The notes under the pieces are model-generated. The model was not told the origin of the DNA, did not search any database, and was given only the letters and a program-made list of their open reading frames with translations. The position numbers and the translations under genes were made by a program. This document shows, in pieces, positions 26,119-35,021 of a stretch of 35,150 nucleotides of DNA. The DNA comes from an uncultured Bacteroidota bacterium (GTDB lineage Bacteria; Bacteroidota; Bacteroidia; Flavobacteriales; Flavobacteriaceae): contig CAJXVU010000035.1 in the NCBI GenBank assembly GCA_913062555.1, positions 1 through 35,150 of the forward strand, read 5' to 3'. Every line of letters begins with the position of its first letter. The first letter of the stretch is position 1.

Positions 26119-26985
26119 ATGAATTTTTTTTTAAATAAAATATTAGCCGTAGTCGTTCTATATAACGAGGATTTAGTAAAATCTAATACATTTATATCAA
26201 TTTGTAACGCCATACCGGAAGGACAAGTTCTTGAGTTATTGGTTTATGATAACTCACCTAAAAAAACTAACTCAGATAAAATTCAGAATGAGAAATTCAT
26301 TATTCATTATTATCATGATCATAGAAATTCAGGCGTAAGTGCAGCTTATAACTATGGAGCTAGGTTTGCAAAGGAAAATAATAAAGAGTGGTTATTAATA
26401 CTTGATCAAGACACATTTTTTGACGAAAATTTATTGGAGGAATATTTTAGAGCAATAAATGAATATAATGACATATCATTATTTGCACCTGTATTGAAAA
26501 TTAAAGACGGTATTATTTTATCCCCTTGTAAATTTGATTTTTATGGAAGACATTTAAAGACTATTAAACCGGGAGTGTCATCGTTTTTTATTAACTCTCC
26601 AATTAATAGCGGTATCTTAGTTAAGATAACGGCATTTGAAGAAGCTGGAGGGTATAATGAAAGGGTGCCATTAGATTTAAGTGATCATCAATTTATTGAA
26701 AGATTTAAATATATAAACAATCATTATGTTGTTGTAAATTCAATTGGCACACAAAATTTTTCGGCAATTGAGGACAACACAATTAAACAATTGAACAGGT
26801 TCGAATATTATTGTCTCGGAGTATTTAATTTTGAAACTAAATCAGTTTTCAAAAAGGCTTTGATGATTTTGTTTTTAATATTAAAAACTTTCAAAAAGGC
26901 CTTGAAGGATAAAACTCTGAGATTTTTTATGATATTTTTCGCTCAATTAAGGGCAATGTTGTTTAGCAGGAATAAAAAAGTTTAA
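26119..26985 (+). CDS. family 2 glycosyltransferase, rhamnosyltransferase-like
   Basis: A 288-residue cytoplasmic/peripheral glycosyltransferase with a GT-A fold: LAVVVLYNEDL at the start, the donor-site block NSGVSAAYNYGARFAKENN and the metal motif LILDQDT (Asp96, Asp98). NSGILVKITAFEEAGGYNE and DLSDHQFIERFK form the acceptor-side region. The arrangement resembles dTDP-rhamnosyltransferases, which fits the rml genes upstream. The C-terminus is basic and hydrophobic, consistent with membrane association. Linkage and sugar cannot be told. A 235-base gap precedes it without a recognisable gene. Confidence 0.82.
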   Translation: MNFFLNKILAVVVLYNEDLVKSNTFISICNAIPEGQVLELLVYDNSPKKTNSDKIQNEKFIIHYYHDHRNSGVSAAYNYGARFAKENNKEWLLILDQDTFFDENLLEEYFRAINEYNDISLFAPVLKIKDGIILSPCKFDFYGRHLKTIKPGVSSFFINSPINSGILVKITAFEEAGGYNERVPLDLSDHQFIERFKYINNHYVVVNSIGTQNFSAIEDNTIKQLNRFEYYCLGVFNFETKSVFKKALMILFLILKTFKKALKDKTLRFFMIFFAQLRAMLFSRNKKV

Positions 26986-27027
26986 AATGAAATTGTTCGA
27001 ATTCCGCGGGACTAGATTTTCAATATT

Positions 27028-28248
27028 ATGATAAAAATTTTTAGTAATCCATTCTATATCTATATAATCAGTTTTTTAATTGTTTTTTTGCTCTATGCGT
27101 TGGGGTGGTCAAATATTTATCCTAAGTTAGAAATTAGTTTAATAGTTTTCTTTTTAATATCCTTTTTAATCGCACTTATTTTTGGCCTTCTGGTTGATAA
27201 AAGCAGAGCGATAGGATATCAGAAACTTTCGGGTATTGGTGGAAATAAGCTTGTTAATTTTTTGGCCTTTATATGGATTGGGCATTCTATTCAGTTTATT
27301 TATTTTGAAGAAATTCCTTTGATTAGTTTAATTACTGGTGCTAATGGTGTTGATTATAAGCAATTCGGGATAAAAGTGTTTCATGTGATTTTGGTTTCAT
27401 TTAATTCGTTTGTTATTGTATACCTATTCCACCATTATATTTCTACAAATAAAAAACGCGTATTCTACTATTATCTATTATCAATTTTACCGGCATTGTT
27501 AATTGTTAATAGAGGAATGTTTATAATAGCTATATTATCGTCATTTTTCGTGTTTTTAATGTCTAGGAAGCGGTTTTTAACAATTAAACAACTTTCGTTT
27601 ACTTTAATAATGGTGTTAGTTCTTCTTTATTTCTTTGGGATGCTTGGAAACATAAGATCTGGTCATGGCGATCCAACCTATATCCCAATGGAAAGTAAAG
27701 CTACTAAATCATTTATGAAGTCCTCTATACCTAAGGAATATTATTGGACGTATCTATATGGAGCTTCACCTCTGGCTAATTTTCAATATAATATTAACAA
27801 CACTAAAAAAGTTAATTATAATCTTTTTGACATGGCTTTATTTGAGATGACTCCGAAAGTTCTATCAAAGCGAATTGCTTTTGTCTTAGAAAGAGAGCCT
27901 CTGGATGCTCATAAGGTCAGGGATTGGTTAACTGTTGGAACTATTTATTCGCGATCATATAGTTATGCAAAATGGCTTGGCCCAATTTTTTTGTTTATTT
28001 ACACTATATTTATCACCTTAATTATCATTGTATTAATTCCTAAAAGGAGCTCTTATCATGTGTCTGTAATTGCCATCTTGTCAACTATTATATTTATGAA
28101 TACTTTTTCAAACATGTTAGTTTTTTCTGGAATTGTTTTGCAATTGGTTTACCCAGTTTTTTTTAGTTTTTTTGAAAACAAAAAAATTGTGCTTAAGCGA
28201 ATTAATGATGTTGCTCGTAAAAAGACTAAATTTGAGAATGAAAGTTGA
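27028..28248 (+). CDS. wzy: O-antigen/oligosaccharide repeat-unit polymerase (Wzy-like)
   Basis: A 406-residue protein with about ten predicted membrane segments and a central soluble loop. The stretch LLIVNRGMFIIAILSSFFVF and the later YGASPLANFQYNI are typical of the oligosaccharide repeat-unit polymerase family, which joins lipid-linked repeat units in the periplasm. Wzy proteins diverge strongly, so the assignment rests on topology, these short motifs and the presence of Wzx and a Wzz-like protein in the locus. A second polymerase/ligase-like protein is encoded at 29106. Confidence 0.75.
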   Translation: MIKIFSNPFYIYIISFLIVFLLYALGWSNIYPKLEISLIVFFLISFLIALIFGLLVDKSRAIGYQKLSGIGGNKLVNFLAFIWIGHSIQFIYFEEIPLISLITGANGVDYKQFGIKVFHVILVSFNSFVIVYLFHHYISTNKKRVFYYYLLSILPALLIVNRGMFIIAILSSFFVFLMSRKRFLTIKQLSFTLIMVLVLLYFFGMLGNIRSGHGDPTYIPMESKATKSFMKSSIPKEYYWTYLYGASPLANFQYNINNTKKVNYNLFDMALFEMTPKVLSKRIAFVLEREPLDAHKVRDWLTVGTIYSRSYSYAKWLGPIFLFIYTIFITLIIIVLIPKRSSYHVSVIAILSTIIFMNTFSNMLVFSGIVLQLVYPVFFSFFENKKIVLKRINDVARKKTKFENES

Positions 28249-28398
28249 TAGCTCACTATGTTTTTATAGTGGCTGTATATTGAAGTACCGTAGATATAGT
28301 AAAGGCACAAAGGTTATTGTAGTTTGCGAACAATGAATTATCATGACCGCTGAGTAGTTTTAATAAAATTGCAGCATAACATCAATAAATAATGAAAT

Positions 28399-29109
28399 AT
28401 GATTTCAGTTTGTCTAGCGACGTATAATGGAGAGAAATATATAAAGGAACAGTTGGATTCTATTTTAACACAAATTGATTTAAATGATGAGGTTATAGTT
28501 TCAGATGATAGTTCAACAGATAAAACTATAGAGATTATTGAAAATTTCGAGGATTCGAGAATTAAATTATACAAAAACAATAAATTCATGAATCCTATTT
28601 ATAATTTTGAAAACGCACTAATTAAATGCTCTGGAGACATTATATTTTTGTCGGATCAAGATGACATATGGTTTCAAAATAAAGTTGTCGATTATATAAT
28701 TAAATTGAAGAAATATGATGTTGTTTTTTCAAATGTTAATCTTTTTTGGGGTGCTCTTAATAAAACAAAAACAATGTATGATTTGGAAAAGAACCATAAT
28801 GGACTAGTTAAAAACATTACAAAAAACCATTGTATTGGTGCCACGATGGCATTTAAAAGAGAGGTTCTTGAAAAAGCAATCCCATTTCCAAAATATATTC
28901 CAATGCATGATATATGGATATATTCTTTAGGATCTATTTTTGGTAAGACGTATTATTTTAATAAGCCATATTTATATTATAGAAGACATGAAAATAATGT
29001 CACAAATACTGGGGTCAAAACAACAAATAGCTTGTTTGTTATTATAAAAAAGAGAATTTTGCTTTTAGTGGCTTTATTTATGAGAATAATTAAAGTATAT
29101 TTTAAATGA
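28399..29109 (+). CDS. family 2 glycosyltransferase (alpha-1,3-rhamnosyltransferase-like)
   Basis: A 236-residue GT-A glycosyltransferase. ISVCLATYNGEKYIKEQLDS and VIVSDDSSTDKTIEII are classic GT2 donor-site blocks, and FLSDQDDIW holds the metal-binding aspartates (86, 88, 89). CIGATMAFKREVLEKAIPFP and PMHDIWIYSLGS resemble WapR/rhamnosyltransferase acceptor regions. It overlaps the next gene by ATGA. The 150 bases before it contain no gene that can be supported. The transferred sugar is not certain; rhamnose is favoured because of the rml genes. Confidence 0.85.
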   Translation: MISVCLATYNGEKYIKEQLDSILTQIDLNDEVIVSDDSSTDKTIEIIENFEDSRIKLYKNNKFMNPIYNFENALIKCSGDIIFLSDQDDIWFQNKVVDYIIKLKKYDVVFSNVNLFWGALNKTKTMYDLEKNHNGLVKNITKNHCIGATMAFKREVLEKAIPFPKYIPMHDIWIYSLGSIFGKTYYFNKPYLYYRRHENNVTNTGVKTTNSLFVIIKKRILLLVALFMRIIKVYFK

Positions 29110-30851
29110 AATTTGGCACTAAAGTTTATTTAAACATTCTACTATCCCTATTCCTTGGTATTCTTTTTTGTATCGTTTTCAAATATAGTATTACTAAAGA
29201 TTCATTAGTTTTAAAAATTGAAATAAATAAAGATGTTCTTGTTGGCAATAAGTTTGTTAAAGTTTATTATGATATAGGCGATATTTTTAATGAGAAAGAT
29301 ATTGCTTTGGCTAGCTCCACGACTATTTCAACAAACAAACAAACAATTTTTTTATATTTTAAATTACAGACTGGTAAAAAAGTACTTAAAAAATTAAGAT
29401 TAGATTTCGAAAATTTTAATGAAAAGGAGGAAATAAAAATACACAGTTTGACTTTGGAAAATAATGATAACAGTGAAATATTTTCATTAAGTAACGAGGA
29501 TGTTTATAAAAAAATAAGTGGGATTCCAAATGGGCTTTCAATTTCTAAAAATAAATTAACAGTTTTAGGAAGTGAAAATTTGGATCCATTTATAGTTTAT
29601 AATATATTGGATTGCACTAATTTCTATCTCTATTTAATTTTGTTACTGTCTTTGAGCATTATCGTGTTCTTTTTAAAATCAATATTAAAATGGTTTCAAG
29701 GTAATTTATTGAATGGACAATATGGGCAGATATTGGTTACCTTATTTTTCGTTGTCCTATTTTTTAAAATTGCCTGGGTCACATTTGTTCTGTTATTATT
29801 GGCTGTATATTCAGCGGGCTCGTTTGTTTTGAATAAAAAAAGAAAAATTAACGTTAGCCCATGGAGTTTTATATACATCCTTATTTTTTTTGTTTATTTA
29901 TTATTTGGAAAAGTTTCTTCCTTTGATGACTTAGCGATGCCTATAATTTTAATTGTGGTCTCGATTGTGTTTTTGTTTCGAAAATTTGTTATTCACTTTG
30001 ATAAATTGCATAAAGACATCGTTTTAATTTATATGGTTTTAATGTCTGTGATTTTTGTAATTGGAATTTTATTCTTATTTAACTTTGGAGAATTTTACAA
30101 CATAGATTATCGAAATTATTTTGTTGATGACAATATCAAATTGTTTAATCAGAAAATTTTTTTTTGGATTAAATATTCTCATTCCTTATTCATTTCTAGT
30201 TTCTTTCTTTGTGGATTATTGTTTTGTATTAAACAATATGAAAATAAAGAAATTAATAAGTTTTTATTCTTCAACTATTTTGTTTTTACGTTAATTTCAA
30301 TATTATTGCTTGGATCAAGAATGATGTTATTTATATTTGTTCTTTTTTGTTTTGTTTTGTTAGTTGTAAAATCGTTTAGAATAAGAAGTTTGAGTTTGAT
30401 TATTGGTTTTGTGGGTATTTCAGCTTATCTTTTTTTTAATATTTGTAGCATTGATCAAAATAGATGCAGATTGTGGAATATGTCATATAGAGCCATGGAA
30501 GAGAACATATTTGGTTTCGGAATAAATTCTAATGTAGATGTTTTAAAAGACAGTAAATATTTATCAACGAATATGTTTACTAAATTGCCAAGAGAAAATC
30601 ATTCTCACAATCAATTTTTGACGGATATAATAGAATTAGGAATTATTGGTTTTATGTTGAAATATTTTTTATGGATGGCTTTAGGATATTATATTTACAG
30701 ATTTTCTGGGGAAACATACTTTTATATTTATTTAATGTTTTTGTATATTATGATGGTTGAATCGCCTTTTCATACTGCTACGCCAAGTAACTTTTATTTA
30801 TTTATTTTTTGTTTGTCTTTAATTAAAAAAAAGTATTTGATAAACAATTAA
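29106..30851 (+). CDS. O-antigen ligase/polymerase-like membrane protein with N-terminal beta domain
   Basis: A 581-residue protein. One membrane segment (about 9-27) precedes a soluble, probably periplasmic domain of some 130 residues with KVYYDIGDIFNEKDIALASS, resembling the carbohydrate-binding-like domain found in some membrane glycosyltransferases. At least ten further membrane segments follow. Near the C-terminus HSHNQFLTDIIELGIIGF (His501) fits the HN-x2-L...E-x-G-x2-G signature of the Wzy_C/O-antigen-ligase superfamily, in the large periplasmic loop. It may attach the finished chain to an acceptor or act as a second polymerase. Very AT-rich, even beside its neighbours. Confidence 0.68.
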   Translation: MKFGTKVYLNILLSLFLGILFCIVFKYSITKDSLVLKIEINKDVLVGNKFVKVYYDIGDIFNEKDIALASSTTISTNKQTIFLYFKLQTGKKVLKKLRLDFENFNEKEEIKIHSLTLENNDNSEIFSLSNEDVYKKISGIPNGLSISKNKLTVLGSENLDPFIVYNILDCTNFYLYLILLLSLSIIVFFLKSILKWFQGNLLNGQYGQILVTLFFVVLFFKIAWVTFVLLLLAVYSAGSFVLNKKRKINVSPWSFIYILIFFVYLLFGKVSSFDDLAMPIILIVVSIVFLFRKFVIHFDKLHKDIVLIYMVLMSVIFVIGILFLFNFGEFYNIDYRNYFVDDNIKLFNQKIFFWIKYSHSLFISSFFLCGLLFCIKQYENKEINKFLFFNYFVFTLISILLLGSRMMLFIFVLFCFVLLVVKSFRIRSLSLIIGFVGISAYLFFNICSIDQNRCRLWNMSYRAMEENIFGFGINSNVDVLKDSKYLSTNMFTKLPRENHSHNQFLTDIIELGIIGFMLKYFLWMALGYYIYRFSGETYFYIYLMFLYIMMVESPFHTATPSNFYLFIFCLSLIKKKYLINN

Positions 30852-30867
30852 TTTAAACCCAGTATTT

Positions 30868-31701
30868 ATGTTGTTTAATTTAACCATTTCCGTTGTTCTT
30901 TTTCAGACGGATAAATCTGAAATCGATGCTGTTATTAGGACCGTTTTTGAATCGCAATTAAAAATAAAACTATATTTTGTAGATAATTCTCCTACCGATA
31001 ATTTAAAAGAGTTAATTTCAGAAAATGAAAACCTTGAATATATATTTACTGGAGAAAATATAGGATTTGGTTCAGGCCATAATGTAGCAATTAATATTGC
31101 AAAGGGAATTTCAGAGTGTCATTTAATTTTGAATGCAGATGTGAATTTTGACGCGTCTATCTTAGAAGAGATGTATCTGTTTATGAAAGAGCACAAGGAA
31201 GTAGGCTTGTTGGCTCCAAAAGTATTGAACCCTGATGGAAGTATTCAATATTCAGCAAAGCTACTACCATCTCCTGCTAATTTAATTGTAAGGCGATTTG
31301 TTCCAATAAAAAGCATTCAAAATTATTTTGATTATAGGTACGAATTAAAATTCTCTAAATTTGATAGAATTATTGAAGTTCCATACGTTATGGGTTGTTT
31401 TATGTTTATCAATTGTGATGTTTTTAAACAAATAAATGGTTTTGATGAACGATTTTTCATGTATCCCGAAGATATAGATTTAACAAGAAGAATTCATAAG
31501 GATCACAAAACCTTATACTATCCTAAAGTATCAATAATTCATAAACATGGCAGGGGGTCTTATTCCAATTATATATTATTATATTATCATATTACTTCAA
31601 TGATAAAATATTTCAATAAATGGGGATGGTTTTTTGATAAGCAGAGGAGAGAAATTAATAAGAAAATACTATCACAATTTGATGAAGGAAAGAATGAATA
31701 A
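30868..31701 (+). CDS. family 2 glycosyltransferase (WbbL-like rhamnosyltransferase)
   Basis: A 277-residue GT-A glycosyltransferase. LTISVVLFQTDKSEID begins the fold; NIGFGSGHNVAIN and LILNADVNFD (metal-binding Asp91) are the donor-site blocks, LLAPKVLNPDGSIQYSAK follows, and GFDERFFMYPEDIDLTRRI carries the acceptor-site catalytic base region. This pattern is typical of WbbL-type dTDP-L-rhamnosyltransferases. It overlaps the epimerase gene by eight bases. Confident as GT2, moderately so as a rhamnosyltransferase. Confidence 0.85.
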   Translation: MLFNLTISVVLFQTDKSEIDAVIRTVFESQLKIKLYFVDNSPTDNLKELISENENLEYIFTGENIGFGSGHNVAINIAKGISECHLILNADVNFDASILEEMYLFMKEHKEVGLLAPKVLNPDGSIQYSAKLLPSPANLIVRRFVPIKSIQNYFDYRYELKFSKFDRIIEVPYVMGCFMFINCDVFKQINGFDERFFMYPEDIDLTRRIHKDHKTLYYPKVSIIHKHGRGSYSNYILLYYHITSMIKYFNKWGWFFDKQRREINKKILSQFDEGKNE

Positions 31702-32683
31702 AACAGCAATTATATTTGGGGGATCTGGATACATTGGACGAAATATGTTGTCTTTTTTTTTAAGAGAAAAGGTTTTTTCGAAATATATAATATGTGATAT
31801 AAATAAGCTAGAAGGGAGCCATGGAGAGGGTAACGTGAAATTTATAAAAACAGATATTAGGCGTCCAATAAATCTTTCGGTAGAGGAATTGGATACACAA
31901 AATTCGTGGATTTTTAATTTTGCAGCCATTCATAGGGAACCGGGACACCAATACAAAGAATACTTTGATACAAATATTCCTGGGGCTGAAAACATTAATG
32001 ATTTTGCCCGTAAAATTGGCGTGAAAAATTTGTTTTTCACAAGTAGCATTGCACCTTATGGAAAATCGTTGGATCAAAGAACTGAGAAATCTGTTCTTTA
32101 TCCAGAGACAGCATATGGCATATCCAAGGCTCTGGCTGAAAAGATACATCAACAATGGTTGTCAGAAGAACCAAGTAGAAGACTTATTATAGTTAGGCCC
32201 AGTGTCATTTATGGCCCTAAAGATCCAGGTAACGTCTATAGAATGATTAAAGCATTAAAGAAAGGAACATTTGTATTACCAGATGGGGGTAGAGTTGTAA
32301 AATCTTATGGATATGTCTATGGTCTTGTAGAGAGCATGCTGTTTACTCTAAACCAAAAAGACCGTCTAATTATTTATAATTATGCAGAGAACCCTGTTAT
32401 ACCGTTAAATGAAATGGTTACTGTTGTGAAGAAAGAATTGAATATTAGTAAACCCACGTTAAAGGTGCCTGTAGGGATACTAGCTATAATTGCAGGTGTT
32501 TTTCAAATTGGTTTTAAACTAATTGGAAAAAAAAGTGATATACATCCAGTGAGAGTTAGAAAAGCAGGTTTCCCAACAAATATAAAACCACAATACCTAA
32601 TAGATAATGGTTTTGAATTTAAATATGGTTTTGAGAAGTCATTAGTGCACTGGATGGAACAATCACCTGAAGATTTTAAATAA
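31694..32683 (+). CDS. NAD-dependent epimerase/dehydratase (extended SDR)
   Basis: The start at 31694 gives a 329-residue protein beginning MNKTAIIFGGSGYIGRN, with the Rossmann loop at its very N-terminus; an ATG at 31682 would add four residues and the frame is open further upstream inside the preceding gene. The catalytic set is TSSIAPYG and YGISK (Tyr141, Lys145). RPSVIYGPKDPGNVYRMI matches sugar-nucleotide epimerases. A hydrophobic stretch near 255-275 (PVGILAIIAGVFQIGFKLIG) is unusual for a soluble SDR, although related membrane-associated family members exist. The substrate is unknown. It lies between the last glycosyltransferase and ugd. Confidence 0.8.
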   Translation: MNKTAIIFGGSGYIGRNMLSFFLREKVFSKYIICDINKLEGSHGEGNVKFIKTDIRRPINLSVEELDTQNSWIFNFAAIHREPGHQYKEYFDTNIPGAENINDFARKIGVKNLFFTSSIAPYGKSLDQRTEKSVLYPETAYGISKALAEKIHQQWLSEEPSRRLIIVRPSVIYGPKDPGNVYRMIKALKKGTFVLPDGGRVVKSYGYVYGLVESMLFTLNQKDRLIIYNYAENPVIPLNEMVTVVKKELNISKPTLKVPVGILAIIAGVFQIGFKLIGKKSDIHPVRVRKAGFPTNIKPQYLIDNGFEFKYGFEKSLVHWMEQSPEDFK

Positions 32684-32714
32684 TAAATAAGTATTTAAAT
32701 TTAATAATTGTATC

Positions 32715-34028
32715 ATGAAAATATCCGTAATAGGAACTGGTTATGTTGGGTTAGTAACGGGAACTTGTCTTGCTGAAACAGGAAATGATGTATTGTGTAT
32801 CGATATTGATGCTAATAAAGTACAGCAGATGCAAGAAGGGGAAGTGCCTATTTATGAGCCACACTTGGACGTTTTGTTTGAACGCAATATAAAAGCCAGT
32901 AGATTAAAATTTTCGACATCGCTTGAAGAAGGCATTACTCATGGAGATATTATCTTTTTAGCATTACCAACGCCAGAAGACGAGGATGGTTCTGCCGATT
33001 TATCCTATGTACTTGGGGCAGCAAAAGACATTGGGAGGCTATTAAAATCTTATAAAGTCATTGTTGACAAGAGTACTGTTCCTGTAGGGACGGCCGATAA
33101 AGTTACCTCAGCTATCGCACAGGAAACTACTATAGATTTTGATGTGGTTTCCAATCCTGAATTTTTAAGGGAAGGGTTTGCCGTAGATGATTTTTTAAAA
33201 CCAGAGCGCATTGTTATTGGTTCCAGTTCTAAAAGAGCGACTGATCTTATGCAAAAAATGTACAAACCTTTTGTGAGATCCGGGAATCCCATTATTGTGA
33301 TGGATGAACGTTCGGCTGAGTTGACTAAATATGCGGCCAATGCATTTTTGGCGACTAAGATTACCTTTATGAATGAGATTGCCAATTTTTGTGAAAAAGT
33401 AGGCGCCGATGTAGACAAAGTAAGAGCTGGTATGGGAACCGATTCGCGCATTGGTAAACGCTTTTTATTTCCTGGCATAGGATATGGAGGCTCCTGTTTT
33501 CCAAAAGACGTAAAAGCACTTCATAAATCCGGGAAAGATGTAAATTATGAATTTAATATTCTCGATGCAGTTATTAAAGTTAATGACAGTCAAAAAAGGG
33601 TGTTAGTCCCAAGAATTGAATCCTATTTTGGCAATAGTCTTGATGGGAAAACAATTGCTATTTGGGGTCTGGCATTTAAACCAGAGACTGATGATATCAG
33701 AGAAGCACCTGCGTTATATATGATTGACGATTTATTAAGAAAAGGCGCAAAGCTTACTGTATTTGATCCAGAAGCCATGTCTAATGTGAAGCGGAAGTTT
33801 GGTGATAAATTAACCTATGCAGAGAGCATGTATATGGCGGTTAAGGATGCGGATGCCCTTATTATTAGCACAGAATGGAGTATCTTTCGAACACCAGACT
33901 TTAATAAGCTTAAGGAACTATTAAAGCAACCTGTGATTTTTGACGGTAGAAATCTTTATGATATTACCGATATGGAGCAGGAAGGCTTTTATTATAGCTC
34001 AATTGGACGAAAAGAGAGCAAATTTTAG
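32715..34028 (+). CDS. ugd: UDP-glucose 6-dehydrogenase
   Basis: A 437-residue enzyme that oxidises UDP-glucose twice to UDP-glucuronate. The NAD loop is VIGTGYVGL (residues 5-13), and [39 protein letters not shown] and [20 protein letters not shown] follow. The catalytic cysteine is Cys261 in [16 protein letters not shown], and [15 protein letters not shown] marks the UDP-binding domain. Five bases separate it from the decarboxylase gene, so the two probably make UDP-xylose together. Confidence 0.97.
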   Translation: MKISVIGTGYVGLVTGTCLAETGNDVLCIDIDANKVQQMQEGEVPIYEPHLDVLFERNIKASRLKFSTSLEEGITHGDIIFLALPTPEDEDGSADLSYVLGAAKDIGRLLKSYKVIVDKSTVPVGTADKVTSAIAQETTIDFDVVSNPEFLREGFAVDDFLKPERIVIGSSSKRATDLMQKMYKPFVRSGNPIIVMDERSAELTKYAANAFLATKITFMNEIANFCEKVGADVDKVRAGMGTDSRIGKRFLFPGIGYGGSCFPKDVKALHKSGKDVNYEFNILDAVIKVNDSQKRVLVPRIESYFGNSLDGKTIAIWGLAFKPETDDIREAPALYMIDDLLRKGAKLTVFDPEAMSNVKRKFGDKLTYAESMYMAVKDADALIISTEWSIFRTPDFNKLKELLKQPVIFDGRNLYDITDMEQEGFYYSSIGRKESKF

Positions 34029-34033
34029 ATTTA

Positions 34034-35020
34034 ATGAAAAGAATACTAATAACAGGAGCAGCAGGATTTTTAGGCTCACATTTATGTGATCGATTTATTA
34101 AGGAAGGCTATTTTGTTATTGGTATGGATAATTTTATAACGGGGGCCATCTCTAATATTGAACACCTTAAAGAGCACTCGAACTTTAAATTAATAGAGCA
34201 TGATGTCACCGAGTTTGTGAAAATTGAAGGCGAACTGGATTATATATTACATTTTGCCTCGCCTGCAAGTCCAATAGATTATTTGAAAATTCCGATCCAA
34301 ACCTTAAAAGTAGGCTCTTTGGGAACTCATAATTTATTAGGATTAGCAAAAGCCAAAGAAGCAAGGATTTTAATAGCATCAACATCCGAAGTCTATGGCG
34401 ATCCACTAGTGCATCCCCAAACTGAAGATTACTATGGGAATGTAAATACCATTGGACCTAGAGGGGTTTATGATGAAGCTAAACGATTCCAAGAGTCAAT
34501 CACGATGGCTTACCACAGATTTCATGGTTTGGAGACACGTATTGTGCGTATCTTTAATACCTATGGTCCTAGAATGCGACTGAATGATGGACGAGTGATA
34601 CCGGCCTTTATGGGGCAAGCATTAAGAGGTGAGGACTTGACAATTTTTGGAGATGGATTACAAACCCGTTCCTTTTGTTATGTTGATGATCAAGTTGAGG
34701 GGATTTATAGACTATTATTAAGTGAGTATACATATCCTGTTAATATTGGGAATGCAGAAGAAATTACAATACGAGATTTTGCCGAAGAAATCATTAGATT
34801 AACCAATACCAAACAAAAGATTATTTTTAAAGCGCTCCCAACAGACGACCCTTTACAGCGGCAACCCGATATTACTTTAGCAAAAAAACTCTTGAATTGG
34901 GAGCCTAAAGTAGGGAGAAAAGAAGGAATGAAGAAAACTTTTGATTATTTTAGAGGGCTGTCAAAAGAACAATTATACAAAAGTGAACATAAGGATTTTG
35001 CAAACCATATAAAGAAATAA
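34034..35020 (+). CDS. uxs: UDP-glucuronate decarboxylase (UDP-xylose synthase)
   Basis: A 328-residue extended SDR that decarboxylates UDP-glucuronate to UDP-xylose. [10 protein letters not shown] (7-16) binds [53 protein letters not shown] (Tyr146, Lys150) and [19 protein letters not shown] are the diagnostic blocks of this enzyme family and separate it from other epimerases. Together with ugd it predicts a xylose, or a xylose-derived sugar, in the polymer. Confidence 0.95.
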   Translation: MKRILITGAAGFLGSHLCDRFIKEGYFVIGMDNFITGAISNIEHLKEHSNFKLIEHDVTEFVKIEGELDYILHFASPASPIDYLKIPIQTLKVGSLGTHNLLGLAKAKEARILIASTSEVYGDPLVHPQTEDYYGNVNTIGPRGVYDEAKRFQESITMAYHRFHGLETRIVRIFNTYGPRMRLNDGRVIPAFMGQALRGEDLTIFGDGLQTRSFCYVDDQVEGIYRLLLSEYTYPVNIGNAEEITIRDFAEEIIRLTNTKQKIIFKALPTDDPLQRQPDITLAKKLLNWEPKVGRKEGMKKTFDYFRGLSKEQLYKSEHKDFANHIKK

Positions 35021-35021
35021 A

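Noticed and set aside
28133..28336. 67-residue plus-strand frame overlapping the end of the Wzy-like gene
   Set aside because: Most of it is a shifted reading of the Wzy 3' end; the tail has no recognisable domain and no promoter.
31808..32155. 115-residue minus-strand frame inside the epimerase gene
   Set aside because: Antisense shadow of a gene with intact catalytic motifs; composition is not protein-like.
33050..33478. 142-residue minus-strand frame inside ugd
   Set aside because: Antisense shadow of a highly conserved gene; no domain recognised.
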